64,000 nt of DNA from JAWXBG01 sp044375415 (GTDB lineage Bacteria; Bacteroidota; Bacteroidia; Flavobacteriales_D; Sanyastnellaceae). Below are positions 54,054-61,716 of this stretch, piece after piece; position 1 is the first letter of the stretch; every line of letters begins with the position of its first letter. Made by a program: the position numbers and the translations under genes. The stretch covers positions 186,001 to 250,000 of the forward strand of contig JBILMS010000001.1 in assembly GCA_044375415.1 (NCBI GenBank), read 5' to 3'. The notes below the pieces were generated by a model, which saw nothing but the letters and a program-made list of their open reading frames with translations, was not told where the DNA came from and did no database searches.

Positions 54054-55301
54054 ATGGAATTACAAAGTGTAAAACAACGCTTCGATATTATAGGACACTC
54101 GCCTCTACTCAATCGTGCAATCGACATTGCCGTGCAAGTGGCACCTACCAATATTTCGGTGCTTATTACGGGCGAGAGCGGAGTGGGTAAAGAAAGTATT
54201 CCAAAAATCATACATGCATACAGCGCGCGCAAACACGGTCCGTACATAGCGGTGAATTGTGGGGCGATACCCGAAGGAACAATAGACTCAGAATTATTCG
54301 GTCACGAAAAAGGATCTTTTACCGGAGCCTCTGATTCGAGAAAAGGATATTTTGAAGAGGCGGATGGCGGAACTATTTTTTTAGATGAAGTTGCTGAATT
54401 ACCTCTTCAAACGCAGGTTCGATTATTACGTGTGCTTGAAACCGGCGAATACATTCGCGTTGGTTCTTCAAAAGTAAAAAAGACAAACGTTCGCGTGGTA
54501 GCTGCTACCAATGTAGACTTTAGTAAGGCTATACAACAAGGTAAATTTCGTGAGGACTTGTATTATCGCTTGAATCAGGTTCCGGTGTATATGCCTCCTT
54601 TGAGAGAAAGACGTGAAGACATTATCCTTCTATTTAAAAAATTTGCCACCGACTTTGCCGAGAAATATCGCATGCCTGTTTTGCAAATGACACCGGAAAC
54701 GGAGCGTTTATTTGTGAATTACTCTTGGCCGGGAAATGTTCGTCAATTGAAAAATATAACGGAGCAAATGAGCGTTCTGGAGCACGACCGCATCATTACA
54801 CCTGAGAAGATCGTGTTTTATCTGCCCCATGAAAGTTTTTCGAGTAAACCCGCATTACGAACAAACACTTCGGAGACTCCGGATTGGAGTGAGCGCGAAA
54901 TTCTTTACAAAGTTCTCTTCGATATGAAAAACGATTTGAACGATTTAAAAAAACTCGTACTCGGGATGATTCAGGAAGGAGGTAATTATGTTCCTTCTCA
55001 AGAAAACTCAGCGCTTCTGAAAAAAGTATTTTCGGAAGAAGATGAACAGATTCCACCCATGAGTGTGGAGCCATCTCATCACACGAGTATTATACCCTAT
55101 CAACCGAATGTTAGTGTTTCTCCCAACTCGCACCATTCGAATCATGAAGTAATTGAAGAGACTTTATCGCTTACAGACTCGGAGAGAGATCTTATAAAAC
55201 GTGCTTTGGCAAAACACAAAAACAAACGGAAATACGCCGCCGAGGAATTAGGGATTTCTGAACGCACTCTTTATCGAAAAATCAAAGAATACAATTTGTG
55301 A
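54054..55301 (+). CDS. Sigma-54-dependent activator without an N-terminal sensor domain
   Basis: 415 residues. The AAA+ domain begins almost at once: Walker A GESGVGKE (40-47), sigma-54-contact loop GSFTGA (87-92; consensus GAFTGA), Walker B GGTIFLDE (105-112), R-finger region RVVAATN and FREDLYYRLNQVPV, PPLRERREDI, then a linker of about 60 residues and a Fis-type helix-turn-helix (about 372-413, KYAAEELGISERTLYRKIKEY). No receiver, GAF or PAS domain precedes it, so it is either constitutively competent or controlled by a partner. It overlaps lptE by 4 bases (GTGA). The groESL promoter 2.3 kb downstream has a sigma-54-like element; a link is unproven. Confidence 0.9.
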   Translation: MELQSVKQRFDIIGHSPLLNRAIDIAVQVAPTNISVLITGESGVGKESIPKIIHAYSARKHGPYIAVNCGAIPEGTIDSELFGHEKGSFTGASDSRKGYFEEADGGTIFLDEVAELPLQTQVRLLRVLETGEYIRVGSSKVKKTNVRVVAATNVDFSKAIQQGKFREDLYYRLNQVPVYMPPLRERREDIILLFKKFATDFAEKYRMPVLQMTPETERLFVNYSWPGNVRQLKNITEQMSVLEHDRIITPEKIVFYLPHESFSSKPALRTNTSETPDWSEREILYKVLFDMKNDLNDLKKLVLGMIQEGGNYVPSQENSALLKKVFSEEDEQIPPMSVEPSHHTSIIPYQPNVSVSPNSHHSNHEVIEETLSLTDSERDLIKRALAKHKNKRKYAAEELGISERTLYRKIKEYNL

Positions 55302-55795
55302 TCGTGAAAACAATTGCGTTCATATTTTCGGTATTGATATTCTCTTCATGCGGAGTGTATTCATTCCGAGGTGGACAATATTCGGGAGCCAAAACATTTT
55401 CGGTTGACTTTTTTAAACCACAAGCGGCATTAGCCACTCAAGTCTATGCCCAGAACTTTACGGAGAATTTAAAAGACCTCATGTTGGCTCAATCACCCCT
55501 GACCCTAGTTGGTAAGGATGGCGAATTGCAATTTGAGGGGACCGTTACGGGTTATGTCATTACCCCGGTAGCTATTCAGGGCAATGAAACTGCGAGTTTG
55601 AACCGATTAACCATTTCAATAAAAGTAAAATACACGAATACCATCGAAAAGAATCTTAGTTTTGAGCGGAGCTTTTCGAAATACGCCGACTTTGAAGCGG
55701 ATGTCGATTTGTTTAGTGTGGAGGAAACCTTGTGGGCACAGATCAATGATCAGTTGGCGCAAGAGGTGTACAATGCGAGCGTGGGGAATTGGTGA
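55298..55795 (+). CDS. lptE: LptE-family lipopolysaccharide-assembly lipoprotein
   Basis: 165 residues, lipoprotein signal with lipobox FSSC (Cys18 or so) followed by GVYSFRGGQYSGAKTFSVDFF. LptE plugs the LptD barrel and helps insert LPS in the outer leaflet. The Bacteroidota version is short, poorly conserved, and usually encoded after the sigma-54 activator, as here. Start GTG 55298 overlaps the activator stop in GTGA; a second in-frame GTG at 55304 is an alternative. No LptD gene in the window. Confidence 0.85.
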   Translation: MIVKTIAFIFSVLIFSSCGVYSFRGGQYSGAKTFSVDFFKPQAALATQVYAQNFTENLKDLMLAQSPLTLVGKDGELQFEGTVTGYVITPVAIQGNETASLNRLTISIKVKYTNTIEKNLSFERSFSKYADFEADVDLFSVEETLWAQINDQLAQEVYNASVGNW

Positions 55796-55803
55796 GAGAA
55801 CAA

Positions 55804-56028
55804 TAATGAATTATGAGTTATGAATTATGAATGGAGATCTCGTTGAGATTGAAGTTTGTTCTTCGAAGGTGATGGATGATGGGTGATGGTTCGTCCCCCT
55901 GAGCTTGTCGAAGGGGGGGGGGGGCATGAATGCGGAGTTATGAGTTATGAGTTATAAATGATAGATGGGATTGAACTGCGATTATTGGAAGGACATTTTT
56001 CATTTTTAATTTTCCATTTTTAATTTTA
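55804..56028. repeat. Repeat-rich intergenic segment with a G12 tract
   Basis: Between lptE and the next gene are short tandem words: ATGAATTATGAGTTATGAATTATGAA-type repeats at 55804-55832 and again as GAGTTATGAGTTATGA at about 55935-55951; the word CCCTGAGCTTGTCGAAGGG (55896-55915, a palindrome widespread in bacterial intergenic DNA) running straight into twelve G (55913-55924); and a CATTTTTAATTTTC tandem at 55993-56028. No ORF or clear promoter. Confidence 0.75.
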
Positions 56029-57120
56029 ATGAACAAAGAGATATTATACGAAGCACTAATCAGTCCATCGCGAGTGGGGGAAGTTCCGCGCGATGAATTG
56101 GAGCGTGTTGCTCGTGAGTATCCTTATTTTAATAGTGCGCAGGTATTGCTGGCTCGGAGTTATCGCCAGACCGGAGATCATCGCTTCTCAGATCAATTGC
56201 AAGTGGCCAGTCAGACCTCAGGAGACAGGCTTTCACTTTACCATTTATTGAAGGAAGAAATTCAAGCAAAACGTCCGGAGATTGAAACAATACAGGCAAC
56301 AGCCCCCCTTCCTATCGCTGTTCCTGAATCTCCCATTGAAATTCCGGCTACATCGATAACAGTCACGCCGGTTAAGGAATCTGTTGTCGTTCCGGAAAAA
56401 ATGGAGGGGCCTGTATATGTATCTCCGATTGTTATTCGTCCGTCGGCACCGGTCACAGAAAATACTGCACCGGAAAAGCAAATAACTCACGAGATCATTT
56501 CAGATATCGCATTGCCTCCGTTGGCTGCAAATCCGACACCATCTTTGCCTATTCCATCTGACAAAACCTCTACAGATGAAAAACCTGTTCGAGATGCTTT
56601 AGATGAAGCTATTCTGGCTAGAGCTGTAAGTAGTAGCATTGAACTCGAAGTCGGAGAGGAAGAGCAAAGTGAGAATGAGGAGGAAGATAATGAGAATGAG
56701 AGCGAAATGGAGGGAAATGACGAATCTTTCGCCACTTGGGTGGCAAAAAGGGCCAAAGATATTGGTTATCAAGAAGATAAGCCAAATTCTACTCATTTAC
56801 CCGTGTATAATGAGTCCGGACAGGCGCGCATTCAACCGAGTACAACCAAGAAAAAAACACAACAAGATTTAATCGATCGATTCATACAAACAAACCCTCG
56901 AATTCAGCCCGGAAAATCGGACGAATATGACCTAGAAAACATAGCAAGAACAAGCATTACAGAAGATTTGTCGGTAGTGTCGGAAACTATGGCTGTTTTG
57001 CTTGCTTCTCAGGGTAAAAAAGAGAAGGCACGAAGAGTTTACCGCAAACTGATGGAGCTACATCCTGAAAAAAGCGTTTACTTTGCCGCCCAATTAAAAA
57101 TACTAGACAAGTTAAAATAA
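56029..57120 (+). CDS. Uncharacterised acidic/proline-rich protein with C-terminal TPR
   Basis: 363 residues, no signal peptide or membrane helix. N-terminal helical domain (about 1-80, LYEALISPSRVGEVPRDELE, YPYFNSAQVLLARSYRQTGD), a long low-complexity Pro/Val/Ile-rich linker (about 85-185), a very acidic run (about 200-232, EEEQSENEEEDNENESEME), then a C-terminal helical part (about 275-363) ending in a TPR-like unit (SQGKKEKARRVYRKLMELHP). Encoded directly before secG, 6 bases apart, and after lptE. Not a recognised family with known function; the context suggests envelope or secretion. Confidence 0.82.
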   Translation: MNKEILYEALISPSRVGEVPRDELERVAREYPYFNSAQVLLARSYRQTGDHRFSDQLQVASQTSGDRLSLYHLLKEEIQAKRPEIETIQATAPLPIAVPESPIEIPATSITVTPVKESVVVPEKMEGPVYVSPIVIRPSAPVTENTAPEKQITHEIISDIALPPLAANPTPSLPIPSDKTSTDEKPVRDALDEAILARAVSSSIELEVGEEEQSENEEEDNENESEMEGNDESFATWVAKRAKDIGYQEDKPNSTHLPVYNESGQARIQPSTTKKKTQQDLIDRFIQTNPRIQPGKSDEYDLENIARTSITEDLSVVSETMAVLLASQGKKEKARRVYRKLMELHPEKSVYFAAQLKILDKLK

Positions 57121-57126
57121 TAGGAT

Positions 57127-57438
57127 ATGGAAAGTTTTATCATCTTACTCATCGTAATTGTGTGCCTTCTTCTAGGACTTATCATTTTAGTTCAGAACCC
57201 CAAGGGTGGTGGATTGGCTGTCGGTTTTCAAGGCGCTAGTCAAGTAGGCGGGGTTCAGCGCACCACAGATTTTCTCGAAAAAGCTACCTGGTATTTAGGG
57301 ATGGCACTTTTCGTTTTATGTCTTGTTTCCTCAGCTTGGTTCAATCAGGGCGAAGCAACTAACGACGAGGAAGCACCGGCCACTCAAACAGAACAACCTG
57401 CCGAAGGCGCAGGCGATCAGCAGAACGCGAACCCATAA
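57127..57438 (+). CDS. secG: Preprotein translocase subunit SecG
   Basis: 103 residues. Two transmembrane helices (about 2-20 and 53-71) around the conserved loop VQNPKGGGLAVGFQGASQVGGV, then an acidic Glu/Ala/Gln-rich tail (about 78-103) usual in Bacteroidota. SecG is the small accessory subunit of SecYEG. Starts 6 bases after the preceding ORF, so both are in one operon, ending at the terminator that follows. Confidence 0.92.
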   Translation: MESFIILLIVIVCLLLGLIILVQNPKGGGLAVGFQGASQVGGVQRTTDFLEKATWYLGMALFVLCLVSSAWFNQGEATNDEEAPATQTEQPAEGAGDQQNANP

Positions 57439-57460
57439 TAGGGATCCCAATCATAGTTCA

Positions 57461-57495
57461 AATGTCAGTGTGGCACTCACACTGACATTTTTTTT
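57461..57495 (+). terminator. Terminator of secG operon
   Basis: A perfect 11-bp stem AATGTCAGTGT / ACACTGACATT with a 7-base loop, then eight T, 22 bases after the secG stop. Confidence 0.9.
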
Positions 57496-57503
57496 GCCCA
57501 AAA

Positions 57504-57557
57504 CTGACAAATTATGAGTCTGTTTGTCACTCTTAGCCCTTGGCACAAAAAATGACA
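57504..57557 (+). promoter_or_regulatory. Candidate sigma-54-type promoter and inverted repeat upstream of groESL
   Basis: TGACAAA (57505-57511), 11 bases, TTTGTCA (57523-57529) form a perfect inverted repeat; TTGGCAC (57540-57546) then matches the -24 element of sigma-54 promoters. At the -12 position the sequence is TGAC where TTGC is expected, so one key base differs. groES starts 62 bases further on. A conventional Bacteroidota TAnnTTTG element is not obvious here, nor is a CIRCE element. Confidence 0.35.
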
Positions 57558-57607
57558 ACGGGGCATGCATAGCATTAATTAAATTAAACCATTAAATATT
57601 TAGCAAC

Positions 57608-57883
57608 ATGTCAGTTAACGTAAAACCAATTGCAGATCGCGTGCTGGTGGAGCCATCTCCGGCTGAACAAACCACTGCAAGCGGCATTATCATTCCTGAT
57701 ACCGCCAAGGAAAAGCCACAACGTGGAAAAGTAGTGGCCGTAGGAATAGGAAAAAAAGACGAACCAATGACCGTTAAGGCCGGAGACAACATTCTTTACG
57801 GCAAATACGCAGGCACTGAGATTACGATCGAAGGCAAAGAATACCTCATCATGCGCGAGTCTGACATATTCGCTGTTATCTAA
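57608..57883 (+). CDS. groES: Co-chaperonin GroES (Cpn10)
   Basis: 91-residue lid of the GroEL chamber. Contains IADRVLVEPSPAEQTTASGI (with mobile loop) and the C-terminal KEYLIMRESDIFAVI. Standard length. First gene of groES-groEL. Confidence 0.97.
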   Translation: MSVNVKPIADRVLVEPSPAEQTTASGIIIPDTAKEKPQRGKVVAVGIGKKDEPMTVKAGDNILYGKYAGTEITIEGKEYLIMRESDIFAVI

Positions 57884-57927
57884 ATCAGGGGCAACCCATC
57901 ATTCATTAAAAAAAATCATAAAATACC

Positions 57928-59559
57928 ATGGCAAAAGAAATAACCTTTGACACCAGTGCCCGTGAGAAATTGAAAGCGGGTGTTGACGCAATGGCGAATG
58001 CCGTAAAAGTGACACTCGGTCCAAAAGGCCGCAATGTTGTAATCGACAAAAAATTTGGTGCACCTCAGATCACCAAGGACGGAGTGACCGTAGCTAAAGA
58101 AATTGAGCTTGCAGATCCGATCGAAAACATGGGTGCTCAAATGTTGAAAGAAGTTGCATCAAAAACTGCAGACATTGCGGGTGATGGAACTACTACAGCC
58201 ACAGTTCTTGCTCAAGCGATCGTTACTTCAGGATTGAAGAACGTTGCCAGCGGAGCAAACCCAATGGATCTTAAGCGCGGTATCGACAAAGCAGTAAATG
58301 CAATTGTATTAGAGCTTAAGAAGATTTCTCAAACCGTTGGAAGCGACAACGATAAAATCAAGCAAGTAGCCACTATTTCTGCCAACAGCGATGAGACCAT
58401 CGGCAGCTTGATTTCGGATGCAATGAAGAAAGTAGGCATCGAAGGTGTGATCACTGTTGAAGAAGCGAAAGGAACGGAAACAGAAGTGAAAACTGTAGAA
58501 GGAATGCAGTTTGATCGCGGCTACCTCTCCCCTTACTTCGTGACTAACGCTGAAGCAATGGAAGCGGATTTAGAAAATGCTTTCATTTTGATTTACGATA
58601 AGAAGATTTCGAGCATGAAAGAATTGCTTCCAATTCTTGAGAAATCAGCTCAAACCGGTCGTCCACTTTTGATCATTGCAGAAGATGTAGACGGTGAGGC
58701 ACTTGCAACATTGGTTGTAAACAAAATTCGCGGTGCACTGAAAGTAGCTGCCGTGAAAGCTCCTGGTTTTGGTGATCGCAGAAAAGCGATGTTGCAAGAC
58801 ATTGCGATCCTCACCGGTGGACAGGTGATTAGCGAAGAGACAGGTTTAAAACTTGAAAACGCTACACTCGAAGATTTAGGACGTGCTGAGAAAATCACGA
58901 TCGATAAAGACAACACTACCATCGTAAACGGAACAGGTTCGAAAGAAGCCATTCAGTCGCGTATTGGAGAGATTAAAGCACAGATAGACAAAACTACATC
59001 TGACTATGATCGCGAAAAACTTCAGGAGCGTCTTGCTAAACTAGCCGGAGGGGTTGCCGTACTTTATATCGGTGCAGCCACTGAAGTAGAAATGAAAGAG
59101 AAAAAAGACCGCGTAGATGATGCATTACATGCCACACGTGCGGCTGTTGAAGAAGGCATCGTACCGGGTGGTGGAGTTGCTTTAATCCGTGCGAGCAAAG
59201 CCCTCGACAAATTGAAGGGTGCTAACGAAGACGAGCAAACCGGTATTGCCATTATTGCGCGTTCTATTGAAGAGCCACTTCGTCAGATCGTAGCGAATGC
59301 AGGTGGAGAAGGTGCCGTAATCGTGAATAAAGTGCGTGAGGGCAAAGATGATTTCGGATACAATGCACGCACAGAAGTTTATGAGAACCTCATTGCAGCA
59401 GGTGTAATCGATCCAACGAAAGTTGTTCGTGTAGCCCTTGAAAATGCCGCTTCGATTGCCGGAATGCTTCTCACTACAGAGTGTGTTATTTCGGATATCA
59501 AAGAAGAATCATCATCGATGCCGCAGATGCCGGGTGGTGGAATGGGCGGAATGATGTAA
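57928..59559 (+). CDS. groEL: Chaperonin GroEL
   Basis: 543-residue 60-kDa chaperonin. Features: DGVTVAKEIEL and GDGTTTATVLAQAIV (ATP site), the apical substrate-binding domain, DDALHATRAAVEEGIVPGGG, and the flexible GGM-repeat tail (GGGMGGMM). All residues of the ATP pocket look intact. Starts 44 bases after groES; same transcript, ended by the following terminator. Confidence 0.98.
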   Translation: MAKEITFDTSAREKLKAGVDAMANAVKVTLGPKGRNVVIDKKFGAPQITKDGVTVAKEIELADPIENMGAQMLKEVASKTADIAGDGTTTATVLAQAIVTSGLKNVASGANPMDLKRGIDKAVNAIVLELKKISQTVGSDNDKIKQVATISANSDETIGSLISDAMKKVGIEGVITVEEAKGTETEVKTVEGMQFDRGYLSPYFVTNAEAMEADLENAFILIYDKKISSMKELLPILEKSAQTGRPLLIIAEDVDGEALATLVVNKIRGALKVAAVKAPGFGDRRKAMLQDIAILTGGQVISEETGLKLENATLEDLGRAEKITIDKDNTTIVNGTGSKEAIQSRIGEIKAQIDKTTSDYDREKLQERLAKLAGGVAVLYIGAATEVEMKEKKDRVDDALHATRAAVEEGIVPGGGVALIRASKALDKLKGANEDEQTGIAIIARSIEEPLRQIVANAGGEGAVIVNKVREGKDDFGYNARTEVYENLIAAGVIDPTKVVRVALENAASIAGMLLTTECVISDIKEESSSMPQMPGGGMGGMM

Positions 59560-59583
59560 TCGAAAGATAGAATTTTTTATATG

Positions 59584-59617
59584 AAAAACCCCGTTCGAAA
59601 GAGTGGGGTTTTTTGTT
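59584..59617 (+). terminator. Terminator of groESL
   Basis: AAAAACCCC, 12-base loop, GGGGTTTTT, then GTTT: a 9-bp stem 24 bases after groEL. Confidence 0.85.
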
Positions 59618-59681
59618 TGGGATATCCTCGTTTAAATGGCTTGACTATTTTTGAAAGTTTTTGACCCAAATTCACCAGAAA

Positions 59682-59876
59682 ATGAATTACTCGAAGTACT
59701 TGACTCTTTTATTTGCTCTACTTAGTTTTGGAAGTATAGGTGAAACTTGGAGGATCATTAATAATCCTTCTTCGGATGTAATGGCGAATCACTCAAGGCT
59801 GATTCTGGTTTCCGGAAGTATATCTGCCATTTTTGTAATTCTCACGTTTTGGTTTTGGCGAAAAAGTAAAAAGTAA
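59682..59876 (+). CDS. Small membrane protein, 64 residues
   Basis: ATG 59682 to TAA. Two predicted transmembrane helices (about 6-20, LTLLFALLSFGSIGE, and 39-57, LVSGSISAIFVILTFWFW), a loop with a few Asn/Ser, and a basic C-terminus RKSKK. No family recognised. The ORF can be read from TTG 59661 but ATG 59682 is preferable. Two helices with a charged end support a real protein. Confidence 0.55.
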   Translation: MNYSKYLTLLFALLSFGSIGETWRIINNPSSDVMANHSRLILVSGSISAIFVILTFWFWRKSKK

Positions 59877-59919
59877 ATTAATGCAACATCACATTATACC
59901 CTTCAACTAGGGGTAAAAC

Positions 59920-60420
59920 TTACAACTCACCTTTCATTACATTTACTACTTCCGTGTACTCCTTGCCTCTTTTTTCTGCGAAATAATCTAATCCAAGCAT
60001 GAGAAGTGCTTGTAGGAAAAGTCCGGCAGCGAGACCTTTCATGTATGCCGAGAAAAAAGGAATAAACATGACTAGCAGTCCCGCGATAATAAGTCCGATT
60101 TCTACCCAACGATAGATTACAAAATTCTTCATTACCTTTTCCATACGAGGTTCTTCGAGGGCAACATAGGCAGGCTTATCATTTTCATATAAATTTTTTA
60201 GTTCCATTACCTGCGCTTCGGTGCGAGAATAGACACTGTATCCGACAATGATCTGGATTAGTCCGATCGCTACGATTCCGGTCGACAAACCATAGTGAAA
60301 ACTAGTTTTTTGTTTTAGCAAAAAGTATGCTGCTGCCGCAATTGCCGCTGCCCCTGCTGCGAGAAAAATCAGGCTTTCATATCGTTCGCCTTTGAAATAT
60401 TGAATGATTTGGTTTTCCAT
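59920..60420 (-). CDS. Uncharacterised four-helix membrane protein
   Basis: 166 residues with four predicted membrane helices (about 18-36, 43-64, 105-124, 127-145) and a soluble loop between the second and third (TEAQVMELKNLYENDKPAYV). No signal peptide beyond the first helix, no recognised domain or conserved charged residue in the helices. Monocistronic, convergent with the 64-residue membrane protein. Function unknown. Confidence 0.72.
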   Translation of the reverse strand: MENQIIQYFKGERYESLIFLAAGAAAIAAAAYFLLKQKTSFHYGLSTGIVAIGLIQIIVGYSVYSRTEAQVMELKNLYENDKPAYVALEEPRMEKVMKNFVIYRWVEIGLIIAGLLVMFIPFFSAYMKGLAAGLFLQALLMLGLDYFAEKRGKEYTEVVNVMKGEL

Positions 60421-60793
60421 AAGGAAGAGTTTGGTGCGAAGATAGGGGGATGAATGGGCTAATTAGCCAATGTGCCAATGCGCTAATGTGCTAATGTGAG
60501 TTCACGCAATCCTGAGACGTAATTGCTCCGAAGTTGGGAATCAGAAATGGAAAATTCAAAATGGAAAATGGAAAATGGCAGTGCACGTTTTTCTGAGATG
60601 AGAAAGCTCCGAAGCAGCGAAGGAGCGCAGGCACCAAAGCTCCAGAGGAGCGACAGTATTAAAAATGTAAAATGGCAACTAACGTTTTTCTGAGAAGAGA
60701 AAGCTCTGGAGGAGTGACGACACCAAAGCTCTGATAGAGCGACAGTATTGTTCAATTTTTTTTGCCTAACATTGCAGTACAAATCTGAACATT
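60421..60793. repeat. Intergenic repeat cluster (373 bases)
   Basis: No credible ORF. It contains degenerate 9-10-base tandem words (GCTAATGTG/GCCAATGTG, 60458-60499), a tandem AAAATGG run (60545-60580), and two diverged copies of a longer unit of about 85 bases: copy 1 from about 60572 to 60660 and copy 2 from about 60669 to 60750. Shared pieces are AAAATGGCA, CGTTTTTCTGAGA, AGAAAGCTC, CACCAAAGCTC and GAGCGACAGTATT. GCTCC-AGA-GGAGC hairpins occur inside. Copy 2 ends about 45 bases before the yqeY-type gene. Confidence 0.8.
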
Positions 60794-61249
60794 ATGAGCC
60801 TTAGTGATAAAATCAACAATGACATTAAAGATGCCATGAAAAGCGGTGATAAAGACCGTTTGATGGCATTGAGAGATATAAAGTCGAAACTACTTTTGGA
60901 AATGACCAAAGAAGGAGGCGATGGACAAATTGATGAAAGCGTTGGATTGGCTATTCTCAATAAACTATTAAAGCAGCGCAATGAATCGGCCGATATATAT
61001 CGTACTCAAGGTCGAGAAGATCTTTTGAATGATGAACTTAAGCAAGCCGCTGTTATCCAGTCCTATTTACCGGAACCTCTTTCGGAAGAAAAAATAGCAG
61101 AAGCCATTCGGGAGGTAATTGCTGAAACAGGAGCAACTTCGATGGCTGATATGGGTAAAGTGATGGGCGCGGCTACTAAAAAACTCGCCGGTCAAGCCGA
61201 TGGAAAAGTTGTTTCGGAGTGGGTGAAAAAAATTCTATCGGGCAACTAA
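60794..61249 (+). CDS. GatB/YqeY domain protein
   Basis: 151 residues; a stand-alone YqeY helical domain (SLSDKINNDIKDAMKSGDKD, LRDIKSKLLLEM, AVIQSYLPEPLSEEKI, ATSMADMGKVMGAATKKLAG). The same domain forms the C-terminal tRNA-binding part of GatB, but the role of the stand-alone protein is uncertain. Standard family length. It is followed 4 bases later by the retropepsin-like gene. Confidence 0.92.
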   Translation: MSLSDKINNDIKDAMKSGDKDRLMALRDIKSKLLLEMTKEGGDGQIDESVGLAILNKLLKQRNESADIYRTQGREDLLNDELKQAAVIQSYLPEPLSEEKIAEAIREVIAETGATSMADMGKVMGAATKKLAGQADGKVVSEWVKKILSGN

Positions 61250-61253
61250 TACG

Positions 61254-61706
61254 ATGGCTCGAAAAAGGAAGAAAAAAGCGCACCCGAAATTTCAGATTAT
61301 CGGCAGACTTGAGATGATTATGCTCCCTCAACTTTGTCCGGGTACGGTAGAAGCTAAAATAGATACCGGTGCATATCGCACAGCCATTCACAGCCTTTCT
61401 TGCAGAGAAATAGATGAAGGGGACAAACGCGTCCTCGAGGTTATATTTGATCTCGACGGCAGCGGAGCGCGAACTCTGTACTTCCATGATTTTATGCAAA
61501 AACAAGTAAAAAGCTCTTTCGGTAATTCAGAGTTGAGGTATTGCGTGAAGGTGAGAATTCATATCGGTAGCCGAAAAATAATAAGTGAGATTTCGCTTAC
61601 CGATAGAAGTGATATGAGATATCAGGTACTAATTGGACGCAAGACTTTGAACCAACGTTTTTTGGTCGATACATCCTCTAAATTTCTTTTGGGAAATCCG
61701 CGTTAA
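61254..61706 (+). CDS. RimK-associated retropepsin-like aspartyl protease
   Basis: 150 residues. The aspartyl protease signature KIDTGAYRTAIHS (Asp37-Thr-Gly) and the flap-like LIGRKTLNQRFLVDTSSKF mark the family annotated as ATP-dependent zinc protease / RimB, single-domain retropepsins that dimerise to make one active site. Some family members remove glutamate tails added by RimK-type ligases. Consistent with that, the convergent neighbour is rimK, 10 bases away. Coupled to the YqeY gene. The catalytic Asp is present; substrate unknown. Confidence 0.88.
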   Translation: MARKRKKKAHPKFQIIGRLEMIMLPQLCPGTVEAKIDTGAYRTAIHSLSCREIDEGDKRVLEVIFDLDGSGARTLYFHDFMQKQVKSSFGNSELRYCVKVRIHIGSRKIISEISLTDRSDMRYQVLIGRKTLNQRFLVDTSSKFLLGNPR

Positions 61707-61716
61707 ACGGAAAAGA

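Noticed and set aside
55804..55951. CRISPR-like array in the lptE-downstream gap
   Set aside because: The repeated words are only 6-10 bases long, contiguous and without unique spacers of regular length, and no cas gene is present.
57496..57607. CIRCE (HrcA) operator before groES
   Set aside because: No TTAGCACTC-N9-GAGTGCTAA-like pair is present; the only inverted repeat is TGACAAA/TTTGTCA.
60483..60782. 99-codon ORF in the repeat cluster before the YqeY gene
   Set aside because: Its sequence is made of the intergenic repeats; translation is Ser/Phe/Leu-rich without features.
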